Below are positions 1-7,510 of a stretch of 64,000 nucleotides of DNA, one piece after another (position 1 is the first letter of the stretch; every line of letters begins with the position of its first letter). The translations under genes were made by a program, and so were the position numbers. The notes under the pieces were generated by a model, which did not search any database, was not told the origin of the DNA, and saw nothing but the letters and a program-made list of their open reading frames with translations. The stretch lies in the NCBI RefSeq assembly GCF_000378965.1, contig NZ_KB900536.1:2224052-2288051 (forward strand). Direction: 5' to 3'. This stretch comes from Thioalkalivibrio thiocyanodenitrificans ARhD 1 (GTDB taxonomy: Bacteria > Pseudomonadota > Gammaproteobacteria > Ectothiorhodospirales > Ectothiorhodospiraceae).

Positions 1-720
1 GACATTCCCCTGCAGGCCGGCGACACGCTGGTCAGCCATTGCAACTGGGATTCGCTGGCCCGCCTGGAGAAGGACCGGGACTTCGTGGTGGTCACCAGCG
101 AATACCCCCACGAGGAGCTGCGTCCCCAGAAGGTGAGTTACGCACTGGTGTTCTTCGCCATCACCCTGAGCCTGATCCTGTTCACGGACCTGCGCCTGTC
201 GGTGGCGCTGCTGGTGGGCGCGGTGGGCATGATCCTGACCGGTGTGCTCAACATGGATGAGGCCTACAAGGCCGTGAGTTGGAAGACGGTGTTCCTGCTG
301 GCGAGCCTGATTCCCCTGGGGATGGCCGTGGAAGATACCGGCACCGCCGCCTGGATCGCCCAGCAGACCCTCGCGTTGCTGGGCGAAGTCCCGCCCTGGG
401 TCCTGCAGGCGGCGATCGCTGTGCTCGCCACGTTCTTCACACTGGTCATGTCCAACGTGGGCGCCACGGTGCTGCTGGTGCCGCTTGCGGTGAACATCGC
501 CATCGCGGCCCAGGGCCTGGGAATGGACGCGGATCCGCGCATCTTCGCCCTGACGGTGGCCATTGCCACGTCCAATTCCTTCCTGATCCCCACCCACCAG
601 GTGAATGCCCTGATCATGGGACCGGGCGGTTACCGGGTGAAGGACTATATGAAGGCGGGCGGCATCATGACGGTGCTTTTCCTGATCGTTTCCCTGATCA
701 TGCTGAATCTGATTTTCTAA
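1..720 (+). CDS. SLC13/DASS-family permease, C-terminal part
   Basis: The reading frame is open from base 1, so the N-terminus lies outside the window; 239 residues are visible. The first 43 or so residues look like the end of a TrkA-C (RCK_C) regulatory domain (IPLQAGDTLV). Several hydrophobic membrane segments follow, with conserved stretches such as SNVGATVLLVPLA and ATSNSFLIPTHQVNALIMGPG, typical of the second half of divalent anion/sodium symporters. The family moves dicarboxylates, sulfate or related anions across the inner membrane; the substrate cannot be read here. The stop lies 31 bases before the phosphoribulokinase start, so the two may be co-transcribed. Family is fairly sure, substrate unknown. 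Confidence 0.85.
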   Translation, partial: DIPLQAGDTLVSHCNWDSLARLEKDRDFVVVTSEYPHEELRPQKVSYALVFFAITLSLILFTDLRLSVALLVGAVGMILTGVLNMDEAYKAVSWKTVFLLASLIPLGMAVEDTGTAAWIAQQTLALLGEVPPWVLQAAIAVLATFFTLVMSNVGATVLLVPLAVNIAIAAQGLGMDADPRIFALTVAIATSNSFLIPTHQVNALIMGPGGYRVKDYMKAGGIMTVLFLIVSLIMLNLIF

Positions 721-751
721 TGAGAGCAGAAATCCTGAAGGAGTAGAAACC

Positions 752-1645
752 ATGTCCAGAAAGCACCCGATCGTCGCGGTGACCGGCTCATCCGGGGCCG
801 GCACCTCCACCGTCAAGCGCGCCTTTGAGCACATCTTCCTGCGCGAGAGCATCAGTCCGGTCATCATCGAGGGCGACAGCTTCCACCGATACAACCGCGC
901 CGAGATGAAGGAGGCCATGAAGAAGGCCGCCGACGCAGGCAACAACCACTTCAGTCACTTCGGTCCGGAAGCCAACCTGTTCGACAAGATCGAGTCCCTG
1001 TTCAAGACCTATGGCGAGACGGGCGGCGGGAAGAAGCGCTATTACATCCACAGCGAGGACGAGGCGGCCCATCACAACAGCCGGCTGAGCACCAGCCTCA
1101 AGCCCGGTGAATTCACTCCCTGGGAGGACATCCCCGAGGGCACCGACCTCATGTTCTACGAAGGCCTGCACGGCCTGGCGGTCAACGGCAACGTCAATGT
1201 GGCCCAGCACGTTGACCTGGGAGTGGGCGTGGTGCCCATCGTCAACCTGGAGTGGATCCAGAAGATCTTCCGGGACAACGAGGAACGCGGCTATACCGCC
1301 GAGGCCATCGTGGACACCATCCTGCGCCGCATGCCGGACTACGTGAAGTACATTACGCCTCAGTTCTCGCTGACCGACATCAACTTCCAGCGGGTGCCCA
1401 CGGTGGATACGTCCAACCCCTTCATTGCCCGCGACATCCCCACCCCGGACGAGAGCATGGTGGTGATCCGCTTCAAGGACCCGAAAAAGTTCGGCGTGGA
1501 CTTCCCCTACCTGCTCAACATGCTGCACGACTCGTTCATGTCCCGGCGCAACAGCATCGTGGTGCCGGGGGGCAAGATGGGCCTCGCCATGGAGGTCATC
1601 CTCGCCCCGATCATCGGCGAGATGATCGACAACAGCCGGCGCTGA
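752..1645 (+). CDS. prk: Phosphoribulokinase
   Basis: A 297-residue protein of the proteobacterial class I phosphoribulokinase length. It would phosphorylate ribulose 5-phosphate with ATP to ribulose 1,5-bisphosphate, the CO2 acceptor of the Calvin cycle. A P-loop lies at residues 12-20 (GSSGAGTST), followed by EGDSFHRY, FGPEANLFD, FYEGLHG, VPIVNLEWIQK and VPTVDTSNPF, all characteristic of this family. An AAGGAG ribosome binding site precedes the ATG. RuBisCO genes are not in the window, so autotrophy is inferred; some non-autotrophs carry the same family (E. coli PrkB). A GC-rich hairpin follows the gene. Confidence 0.95.
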   Translation: MSRKHPIVAVTGSSGAGTSTVKRAFEHIFLRESISPVIIEGDSFHRYNRAEMKEAMKKAADAGNNHFSHFGPEANLFDKIESLFKTYGETGGGKKRYYIHSEDEAAHHNSRLSTSLKPGEFTPWEDIPEGTDLMFYEGLHGLAVNGNVNVAQHVDLGVGVVPIVNLEWIQKIFRDNEERGYTAEAIVDTILRRMPDYVKYITPQFSLTDINFQRVPTVDTSNPFIARDIPTPDESMVVIRFKDPKKFGVDFPYLLNMLHDSFMSRRNSIVVPGGKMGLAMEVILAPIIGEMIDNSRR

Positions 1646-1957
1646 GCATGACGTCCCCCATGCCGGCCCCGGCGGGGCCGGCATACCCGGCGCCCCGGAT
1701 GCCATCGGCGACGACCGGGGGCGGGCCGCCCCGCGGGTTGCTATTCTCATGGGGGACATGAATTCACAGGGTCCTCGCCCGCATTTCTTCCCCGGACATC
1801 TTCGGGATCCGACGCGGTTCCGCCGGCAATGTCTGAACGATATGGAGACGTGCCATCCCATGAAGCTGCCCACCATCCGTGATCGCCACCGTTTCCGTGG
1901 AGCGGGAACGGTCTTGCATGCCCATGACGCGTGGCCGGCGGAGAGGCACCCGCGGCC
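1646..1957. other. Intergenic region between prk and the FIST gene
   Basis: Apart from the hairpin just after prk I see no convincing gene. Short open frames here lack a ribosome binding site and resemble nothing I recognise. The region presumably holds the promoter of the FIST-domain gene, but no clear -35/-10 pair stands out. Confidence 0.5.
1660..1684 (+). terminator. GC-rich hairpin after phosphoribulokinase
   Basis: A perfect 11-bp stem (ATGCCGGCCCC with GGGGCCGGCAT) and 3-base loop lie 15 bases after the stop codon. No T-run follows, so it may be a processing or stability element rather than an intrinsic terminator. Confidence 0.5.
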
Positions 1958-3082
1958 ATGAACCCTTCGGCCCCCTTCTCCGTTGCGACCGCCGAGGGCT
2001 TCGATGCGGACACCCTGGTCGCCACGCTGGCGGCCAGGCTCATCCCCCCTGCACACGGGGAGGCCCTGGGGTTCCTGTATGTCACCGATGCCCTCGCCCG
2101 GCAACTGCCGGACCTGCTCGCGCAACTGCGGGAGGCCACCGGCGTGCAGCGCTGGACGGGCAGTGTGGGCGTGGCGCTCTGCGCGACGGGCCGCGAGATC
2201 TACGACGGGCCCGCCGCGGTGGCCATGGTGGGCGGCTTTCCGGAAGGCAGCACACAGCTGCTGCCCCTGCTGAGTGACGGTACGGCGCCCCTGCAGGAGC
2301 TGCTGGAGCGGTGGCCGGCCCCGGATCCGGCGCGTTTCGGGGTGCTGCATGCCGATCCGGGCAATCCCCGCACCCCCGAACTGATCGAACAGGCGGGCGG
2401 ATCCACCGGGATCTTCTGTGTGGGCGGGCTGACCTCCTCCCAGGCGGAAGATCTGCAGATCGCGGGCGAGGTGACCCGGGGCGGGGTATCCGGCGTGCTG
2501 TTCAGCGAAGCGGTGGAGGTGGTGACCGCCCACACCCAGGGATGCACGCCCATCGGTCCCGCCCACCGGATCACCCGGGCCACCCAGAACGTGCTGGTAC
2601 AACTGGACGGCCGCCCGGCGCTGGACGTTTTCGAGGAGGACATCGGCGAGGTCCTCGCACGGGACCTGCAGCGTGCCGGCGGCTTCATCGTCGCCGCCTT
2701 CCCGGTGCCCGGCTCCGACACCCGGGACTACCTGGTGCGCAACCTGGTGGCCGTGGACACCGGCCAGCGGCTGGTGGCGGTGGGCGACCGGGTCACCGAG
2801 GGCGACCGGATCATGTTCTGCCGCCGGGACCCGAACGCTGCCATGGACGATCTGCGCCGCATGCTGGCGGATCTGCGCCACCGGGCCCCGGGCGGGGCCC
2901 GGGGTGCCCTGTACTTCTCATGCCTCGGCCGGGGGCGCCACCAGTTCGGGGAGGACTCCCGCGAGCTGCGCACCATCAGCGAGGAACTGGGTGACATCCC
3001 CCTGGTCGGATTCTTCGCCAACGGCGAGATCTTCCACAACCGGCTGTATGGCTACACGGGCGTGCTGACGCTGTTCCTGTAG
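1958..3082 (+). CDS. FIST N/C-domain signal-sensing protein
   Basis: A 374-residue soluble protein with the FIST_N plus FIST_C arrangement: GGFPEGSTQLLPL and GIFCVGGLTSSQ in the N half; VEVVTAHTQGCTPIG, DYLVRNLVAVD and the terminal ALYFSCLGRGRHQFG and IPLVGFFANGEI in the C half. FIST domains are thought to bind small ligands such as amino acids and normally accompany signalling proteins; here the domain stands alone with no kinase or receiver. I chose the ATG at 1958, with GGAGAGG about 13 bases upstream, over a GTG nine codons earlier. A CACAGAGG-type repeat begins just after the stop. Function beyond ligand sensing is unknown. Confidence 0.85.
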   Translation: MNPSAPFSVATAEGFDADTLVATLAARLIPPAHGEALGFLYVTDALARQLPDLLAQLREATGVQRWTGSVGVALCATGREIYDGPAAVAMVGGFPEGSTQLLPLLSDGTAPLQELLERWPAPDPARFGVLHADPGNPRTPELIEQAGGSTGIFCVGGLTSSQAEDLQIAGEVTRGGVSGVLFSEAVEVVTAHTQGCTPIGPAHRITRATQNVLVQLDGRPALDVFEEDIGEVLARDLQRAGGFIVAAFPVPGSDTRDYLVRNLVAVDTGQRLVAVGDRVTEGDRIMFCRRDPNAAMDDLRRMLADLRHRAPGGARGALYFSCLGRGRHQFGEDSRELRTISEELGDIPLVGFFANGEIFHNRLYGYTGVLTLFL

Positions 3083-3091
3083 AGGCGATCA

Positions 3092-3242
3092 GCCACAGAG
3101 ATCACAGAGGTCACAGAGGTCACAGAGGTCACAGAGCAGAAAGACCTGCGGATGGGGTGCGGTCTCGCCGCGCCCATGCTGCTAAAGACCGATGATTCAG
3201 TACTCTTCAGGTTTTCTCTGTGTCCTCTGTGACCTCTGTGGC
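3092..3242. repeat. CACAGAGG-family inverted element, copy A
   Basis: Left arm: GCCACAGAGA followed by tandem 9-bp units tCACAGAGG to 3136. Right arm: the inverted units CTCTGTGtCCTCTGTGaCCTCTGTGGC to 3242. The roughly 80-bp core between the arms encodes nothing evident. It lies between the FIST gene and tas. Three other copies in this window share the arm consensus and outer GCC/GGC ends. Confidence 0.85.
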
Positions 3243-3294
3243 CTGAACCAGTCTTTTGCCTTTCATGCAGGGGGCGGCATAGGAATATAACACT

Positions 3295-4329
3295 ATGGAA
3301 AAACGCAAGCTCGGCAACACCGGCATCGATGTGAGCGTCATCTGTCTCGGCACCATGACCTGGGGCGAGCAGAACACCGAGGCCGAGGCCCACAGCCAGC
3401 TCGACCATGCGCTGGAGCGGGGCGTGAACTTCATCGACACCGCGGAGCTCTATCCCGTACCGCCCATGGAGGAGACCCGGGGGCGCACCGAGTCCATCAT
3501 CGGCACCTGGCTCAAGCGCACCGGCCGGCGCGACCGGGTGGTGCTCGCCTCGAAGGTCTCCGGCCCCGGTGAATGGGTCAATTACATCCGCGGCGGCCCG
3601 CGTCTGGACCGGACCCAAATGACCGATGCACTCGACGACAGTCTGCGCCGCCTCAACACCGATTACCTGGACCTCTACCAGGTGCACTGGCCCGCACGCC
3701 CCACCAACTTCTTCGGCAACCTGGGCTACACCCACGAGGAAGACCCGGACGCCACGCCCATCGAAGAGACGCTGGAGGCACTTGATGAATTCGTACGTCA
3801 GGGAAAGGTGCGTCACGTGGGTGTCTCCAACGAGACGCCCTGGGGCGTGATGGAGTATCTGCGCCTTGCGCGCGAGCGCGACTGGCCGCGCATGGTCTCC
3901 ATACAGAACCCCTACAACCTGCTCAACCGCAGCTTCGAGGTAGGTCTGGCCGAGATGGCCATTCGTGAACACGTGGGCCTGATGGCCTATTCGCCCATGG
4001 GCTTCGGCGTGCTGAGCGGCAAGTACCTGGACAGCACGCCGGCGAACGCGCGCATCACCCTGTTCCCGCGCTTCGCCCGCTACAGCAACGCGCACGGCGT
4101 GGAAGCCACCCGCGCCTACGTGGAGCTGGCGCGTGCCCACGGACTGTCACCCGCACAGATGGCACTGGCCTTCGTCAACTCCCGTCCCTTCCTGACCAGC
4201 ACCATCATCGGCGCCACCAGCATGGCGCAGCTCGAGGAGGACATCGAAAGCGCCGAACTGGTACTCGGCGACGAGGTGCTGGAAGCAATCGAGACCATCC
4301 ACACCCGCCACCCCAATCCATGCCCTTAA
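3295..4329 (+). CDS. tas: NADP(H)-dependent aldo-keto reductase, Tas family
   Basis: A 344-residue protein matching the E. coli Tas length and layout: KLGNTGIDVSVICLGTMTWGEQN near the N-terminus, FIDTAELYPVPP carrying the AKR catalytic Asp and Tyr, KVSGPG with the catalytic Lys, YLDLYQVHWP with the active-site His, HVGVSNETPWGVM, and the late cofactor-binding part STIIGATSMAQL. It would reduce aldehydes or ketones with NADPH in the cytosol; the physiological substrate of Tas is not known. The ATG follows a CACAGAGG element by about 50 bases and has no strong Shine-Dalgarno sequence. Confidence 0.93.
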   Translation: MEKRKLGNTGIDVSVICLGTMTWGEQNTEAEAHSQLDHALERGVNFIDTAELYPVPPMEETRGRTESIIGTWLKRTGRRDRVVLASKVSGPGEWVNYIRGGPRLDRTQMTDALDDSLRRLNTDYLDLYQVHWPARPTNFFGNLGYTHEEDPDATPIEETLEALDEFVRQGKVRHVGVSNETPWGVMEYLRLARERDWPRMVSIQNPYNLLNRSFEVGLAEMAIREHVGLMAYSPMGFGVLSGKYLDSTPANARITLFPRFARYSNAHGVEATRAYVELARAHGLSPAQMALAFVNSRPFLTSTIIGATSMAQLEEDIESAELVLGDEVLEAIETIHTRHPNPCP

Positions 4330-4330
4330 G

Positions 4331-4452
4331 AACAGTGGCAAGTCTCAAGTCTCAAGTGGCAAGGGAAAGCCCTCACCCCGACCCGGCCCCCGAAGAACCT
4401 GGAGTATGTTTTGATTTCCCTTGCCACTTGAGACTTGAGACTTGCCACTGTT
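4331..4452. repeat. Heptamer-type element with perfect 38-bp inverted arms
   Basis: The left arm 4331-4368 is the exact reverse complement of 4415-4452. Each arm is made of roughly 7-bp units (CAAGTCT, CAAGTGG). The 46-bp core is GC-rich and non-coding. The left arm starts one base after the tas stop and the right arm runs into the likely TTG start of the next gene, so a very stable mRNA hairpin would end at that start codon. Confidence 0.9.
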
Positions 4453-5212
4453 GTTAACAGATACACACTGCCATTTCGATGACCCGGCCTTCGACGGGGA
4501 TCGCGACGACTGTCTCGGACGGGCGCGCTCGGCGGGCGTCGGGGCGCTGGTGTTGCCCGCGGTGAGCCGGTCCGGCTGGCCGAGGCTCAAGGCCGTGGCG
4601 GCAAGTCATGAGGGGCTCCATCCCGCCTACGGGCTTCACCCCGTGCTGCTTGCCGAACACGCGCCCGCGGATCTGGACGAACTGGCGCGCTGGATCGAAC
4701 GTGAACGACCGGTGGCCGTGGGCGAGTGCGGCCTGGACTATTTCGTGGCAGGCCTGGATCCGGACACCCAGTGGGGCTACTTCACGGCACAACTGGCCCT
4801 GGCACGGGAACACGACATCCCGGCGATCATCCATGCCCGCCGCTCCGTGGACCAGGTGACCCGGGGGCTGCGCCAGTGTCCGGGGGTCCGTGCCGTGGTG
4901 CACAGCTTCAGCGGCAGCGAGCAGCAGGCCCGCAAACTGATCGACCTGGGTTGCCTGCTGGGCTTCGGCGGGCCGGTGACCTATCCTCGCGCCCGGCGGC
5001 TGCGCACGCTCGCGGCTACGCTCCCGCTGGAAGCCATCCTGCTGGAGACGGACGCGCCGGACCAGCCGGGCGCCATGCATCGGGGCCGGCGCAATGAACC
5101 CGCCTTTCTGCCGGAGATCGCCGCGGAGATCGCGGCGCTGCGCGGTATGGCGCCGGACGAACTTGCCGAGGCCACGACGGAGAACGCGCGTCAACTCTTC
5201 GGTTTGAGCTAG
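4451..5212 (+). CDS. yjjV: TatD/YjjV-family metal-dependent hydrolase
   Basis: A 253-residue TIM-barrel hydrolase of the TatD superfamily, closest in pattern to YjjV. Metal-ligand motifs are visible: DTHCHFD at the N-terminus, VGECGLDYF, a mid-protein His in IIHARRS, VVHSFSGS, and the C-terminal LLETDAPD. Family members act as metal-dependent nucleases or deacylases; the in vivo substrate is unsettled. The conserved DTHCH motif begins only three codons after TTG 4451, so the start must lie at 4451 or at TTG 4442, inside or against the right arm of the 38-bp inverted repeat. No normal ribosome binding site is visible, suggesting the repeat displaced the original leader. Confidence 0.88.
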   Translation: MLTDTHCHFDDPAFDGDRDDCLGRARSAGVGALVLPAVSRSGWPRLKAVAASHEGLHPAYGLHPVLLAEHAPADLDELARWIERERPVAVGECGLDYFVAGLDPDTQWGYFTAQLALAREHDIPAIIHARRSVDQVTRGLRQCPGVRAVVHSFSGSEQQARKLIDLGCLLGFGGPVTYPRARRLRTLAATLPLEAILLETDAPDQPGAMHRGRRNEPAFLPEIAAEIAALRGMAPDELAEATTENARQLFGLS

Positions 5213-5274
5213 GTCAACATGCGGCCGGATAGGGCGGATGTCTGCCGGCCCCGTTGCGCTAGAATGCCCCGGCC

Positions 5275-6000
5275 ATGAATCCCATCCATGAACGCACGGA
5301 ACTGCTCATCGGCCCCGAGAGGCTGGAGCGGCTGTCCCGCCGACATGTACTCATCGCCGGCCTGGGCGGCGTGGGCAGCTATGCGGCCGAGGCCATTGCC
5401 CGCGCCGGCGTGGGCCGCATGACGCTGCTGGATCACGACGTGGTGGGACTGTCCAACATGAACCGGCAACTGGTGGCGCTGCATTCCACCGTCGGGAGGA
5501 AGAAATCCGAGGTGATGGCCGAGCGCATCCGGGACATCAACCCCGACATCCGGGTGGACGCGATCGGTGATTTCCTCTCGCCGGCCAATGTGGCGGACAG
5601 GGTGCCCGGCGACCTCGACTACGCCCTGGACTGCATCGATTCCATAGCCTGCAAGGCGGCACTGGTGCTGCACTGCCAGGAACGGCGCATCCCGGTGGCC
5701 TCCAGCATGGGCGCCGGCGGCCGCCTGGACCCCACGGCCCTGCGGGTGGGGCCCCTCGGGCGCACCATCCTCTGCCCGCTCGCCCGTGAACTGCGCAAGC
5801 GGCTTCGGCGCATGGGCGGACACCTGGATTACCCCGTGGTCTACTCCACCGAACAGCCGGTCAAGGGCACGGCACACCGCCCCCTGGATGGACCGAGGCC
5901 TGGTCGCGCACGGGCAGTCAACGGCACCATCTCCTATCTCCCCCCGCTGTTCGGCTATACCCTGGCGGGGCTGGTGATCCGCGCCCTGTTGAACGATTAG
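5275..6000 (+). CDS. tcdA: tRNA threonylcarbamoyladenosine dehydratase (TcdA)
   Basis: A 241-residue E1-like ThiF/MoeB-superfamily protein. Its nucleotide-binding loop is GLGGVGSYAAEAIARAGVG, followed by LLDHDVVGLSNMNRQL, ALDCIDSIACKAAL and SSMGAGGRLDPT, as in E. coli TcdA (YgdL/CsdL). The enzyme uses ATP to cyclise t6A37 of ANN-decoding tRNAs to ct6A. The C-terminal part (GTISYLPPLFGYTLAG) matches the family. The CsdA/CsdE sulfur-transfer partners are not in the window. It starts 62 bases after the TatD-family stop, so both may share a transcript. Confidence 0.93.
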   Translation: MNPIHERTELLIGPERLERLSRRHVLIAGLGGVGSYAAEAIARAGVGRMTLLDHDVVGLSNMNRQLVALHSTVGRKKSEVMAERIRDINPDIRVDAIGDFLSPANVADRVPGDLDYALDCIDSIACKAALVLHCQERRIPVASSMGAGGRLDPTALRVGPLGRTILCPLARELRKRLRRMGGHLDYPVVYSTEQPVKGTAHRPLDGPRPGRARAVNGTISYLPPLFGYTLAGLVIRALLND

Positions 6001-6059
6001 CCCGGATATTTCATCAGGGCGGCCGCCCGCGCCCCGCGCTTGTTGCCGCTTGCCAACCC

Positions 6060-6731
6060 CTACTCCCTCCTCAGCACCCGATCCACCAGCGCGTCCACCC
6101 AGGGCACCGAGCGAAACTCGGCCTTGAGCGCCTCCGGATCGTACACCGTATCCGCCCATTCCAGGAGCCCCATGGGCCGGGTCGCGCTGTCGTGCAGATA
6201 GCGTTCGAGAAAGAAATCGAGAAGGCCCGTCCTGGCATAACGGTAGTGGAAGTACGGCCACAGCCGAAGCTGGCGCGTCTCCCCGACAGGCACGCCCTCG
6301 ACCCAGTGAAGATAGAGGGCGGCCATCAGGCCGGCCCGATCAGCGCCGGACTTGCAGTGAAACAGCACGGGGTACTCGATGCGATGCAGGAGGTCATGGG
6401 CGCGGTGAAGCAGTTCGCGGGTGGGCAGGGCCCGGGAATACATGCGCAGGTGTTCCAGGCGCACATCCAGGCGTTCGCACACCTGCGCTTCCAGGGCGAG
6501 CATCGGATTCTCCGGCTCGCGGCCGCGCAGGTTGACCACGGTGCGGATGCCGTGGCGCGGGATGCGTTTTGCCAGATGCCGGGGCGAAGGCTGGCCGGAG
6601 CGGTATGCCCGGGGGGAGACGCGGTGGAAGTTGTTGAGCGCGAACTCCCGAACCCAGCCGTCGTCCTGCCACAGGGCCCGCGCGTAGACGCGCCGGCGCG
6701 CGGCGGCCGAACTCAGATCGAAATCCGTCAC
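6060..6731 (-). CDS. Tyrosine/dual-specificity phosphatase-like protein
   Basis: A 223-residue protein with the Cys-X5-Arg phosphatase signature in FHCKSGADRAG near residue 145, and an upstream VVNLRGREPENP segment typical of the DSP/atypical PTP fold. No signal peptide is evident, so it is probably cytosolic. It overlaps the acyltransferase upstream by 4 bases (ATGA), implying one transcript and translational coupling. A role in lipid or phosphoinositide-like dephosphorylation would fit the acyltransferase neighbour, but this is inference; protein phosphatase activity is equally possible. Confidence 0.85.
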   Translation of the reverse strand: MTDFDLSSAAARRRVYARALWQDDGWVREFALNNFHRVSPRAYRSGQPSPRHLAKRIPRHGIRTVVNLRGREPENPMLALEAQVCERLDVRLEHLRMYSRALPTRELLHRAHDLLHRIEYPVLFHCKSGADRAGLMAALYLHWVEGVPVGETRQLRLWPYFHYRYARTGLLDFFLERYLHDSATRPMGLLEWADTVYDPEALKAEFRSVPWVDALVDRVLRRE

Positions 6732-7474
6732 GGCCGCTCCACCGCATCGAGCTCCCGCTGCCGGGACTCGATCCAGTCCTGCGCATCCTTGAGGATGGCC
6801 TCGGGCTCACGGCCGCGGGTCTCGATGGGCGGGCCGATCTCCACGCGCACGGTGCCCGGGTACTTGATGTAACTGTGGCGGGGCCAGTAGATACCCGCGT
6901 TGTGGGCCACGGGCACGACGGGCCGGCCGGTGCGTGCCGCCAGCACTGCGCCGCCCTGCTTGTAGCGGCCCTTCTGACCCGGCGCCACTCTTGTACCCTC
7001 GGGGAACGTCACCACCCACAGGCCGCGCTCCAGGCGATCCCTGCCCTGCTCGATCAGTTGCTCGAGTGCCCTGCGGCCGGCACTTCGGTCAATGGCAATG
7101 GGCTCCATGACAGCCATTCCCCAGCCGAAGAACGGGATGCGCATGAGTTCCCGCTTGAGCACATACACCTCGGGCGGGATGAAACGCTGCAGGGCAAGCG
7201 TCTCCCACGTGGATTGGTGCTTGCAGAGCAGGATGCCGGCCTCGCCGGTGAGGTGCTCTCGCCCCTTGACGGCGTACTTCAGCCCACAGGTGACACCCAG
7301 CCACCAGACATTGAAGCGCGTCCACTGGGACATGATCCGGTAGCGCCCGTGCCAGGACAGCGGCAGGGTGAGCGGCCCGAACACCGCGAACAGGATCGTC
7401 GACGGCGCGAACCCCAGCCAGAACAGCGTGGCACGCAGGTAGAGGAGCGGCTTGAAGTGTTTGCGCTGGGTCAT
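6728..7474 (-). CDS. plsC: 1-acyl-sn-glycerol-3-phosphate acyltransferase (PlsC family)
   Basis: A 248-residue membrane-associated acyltransferase. An N-terminal hydrophobic segment is followed by the HX4E acceptor motif CKHQSTWET, the glycerol-phosphate binding region (FPEGTRVAPG) and the late PVVPVAHNAG motif. It would transfer an acyl chain to the sn-2 position of lysophosphatidic acid to make phosphatidic acid. The Glu in place of the usual HX4D Asp is common in this proteobacterial subgroup. It lies 36 bases after glyS and overlaps the phosphatase gene by 4 bases, probably glyQ-glyS-plsC-phosphatase in one direction. Other plsC paralogues may exist elsewhere. Confidence 0.9.
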   Translation of the reverse strand: MTQRKHFKPLLYLRATLFWLGFAPSTILFAVFGPLTLPLSWHGRYRIMSQWTRFNVWWLGVTCGLKYAVKGREHLTGEAGILLCKHQSTWETLALQRFIPPEVYVLKRELMRIPFFGWGMAVMEPIAIDRSAGRRALEQLIEQGRDRLERGLWVVTFPEGTRVAPGQKGRYKQGGAVLAARTGRPVVPVAHNAGIYWPRHSYIKYPGTVRVEIGPPIETRGREPEAILKDAQDWIESRQRELDAVERP

Positions 7475-7510
7475 CAGTGAAGTGCCTTGCCGCAGATGCC
7501 GGATTCGCCT

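Noticed and set aside
788-2881. 697-codon minus-strand frame across prk and the FIST gene
   Set aside because: Antisense to two well-supported genes in GC-rich DNA; composition is His/Gly/Arg-rich shadow type.
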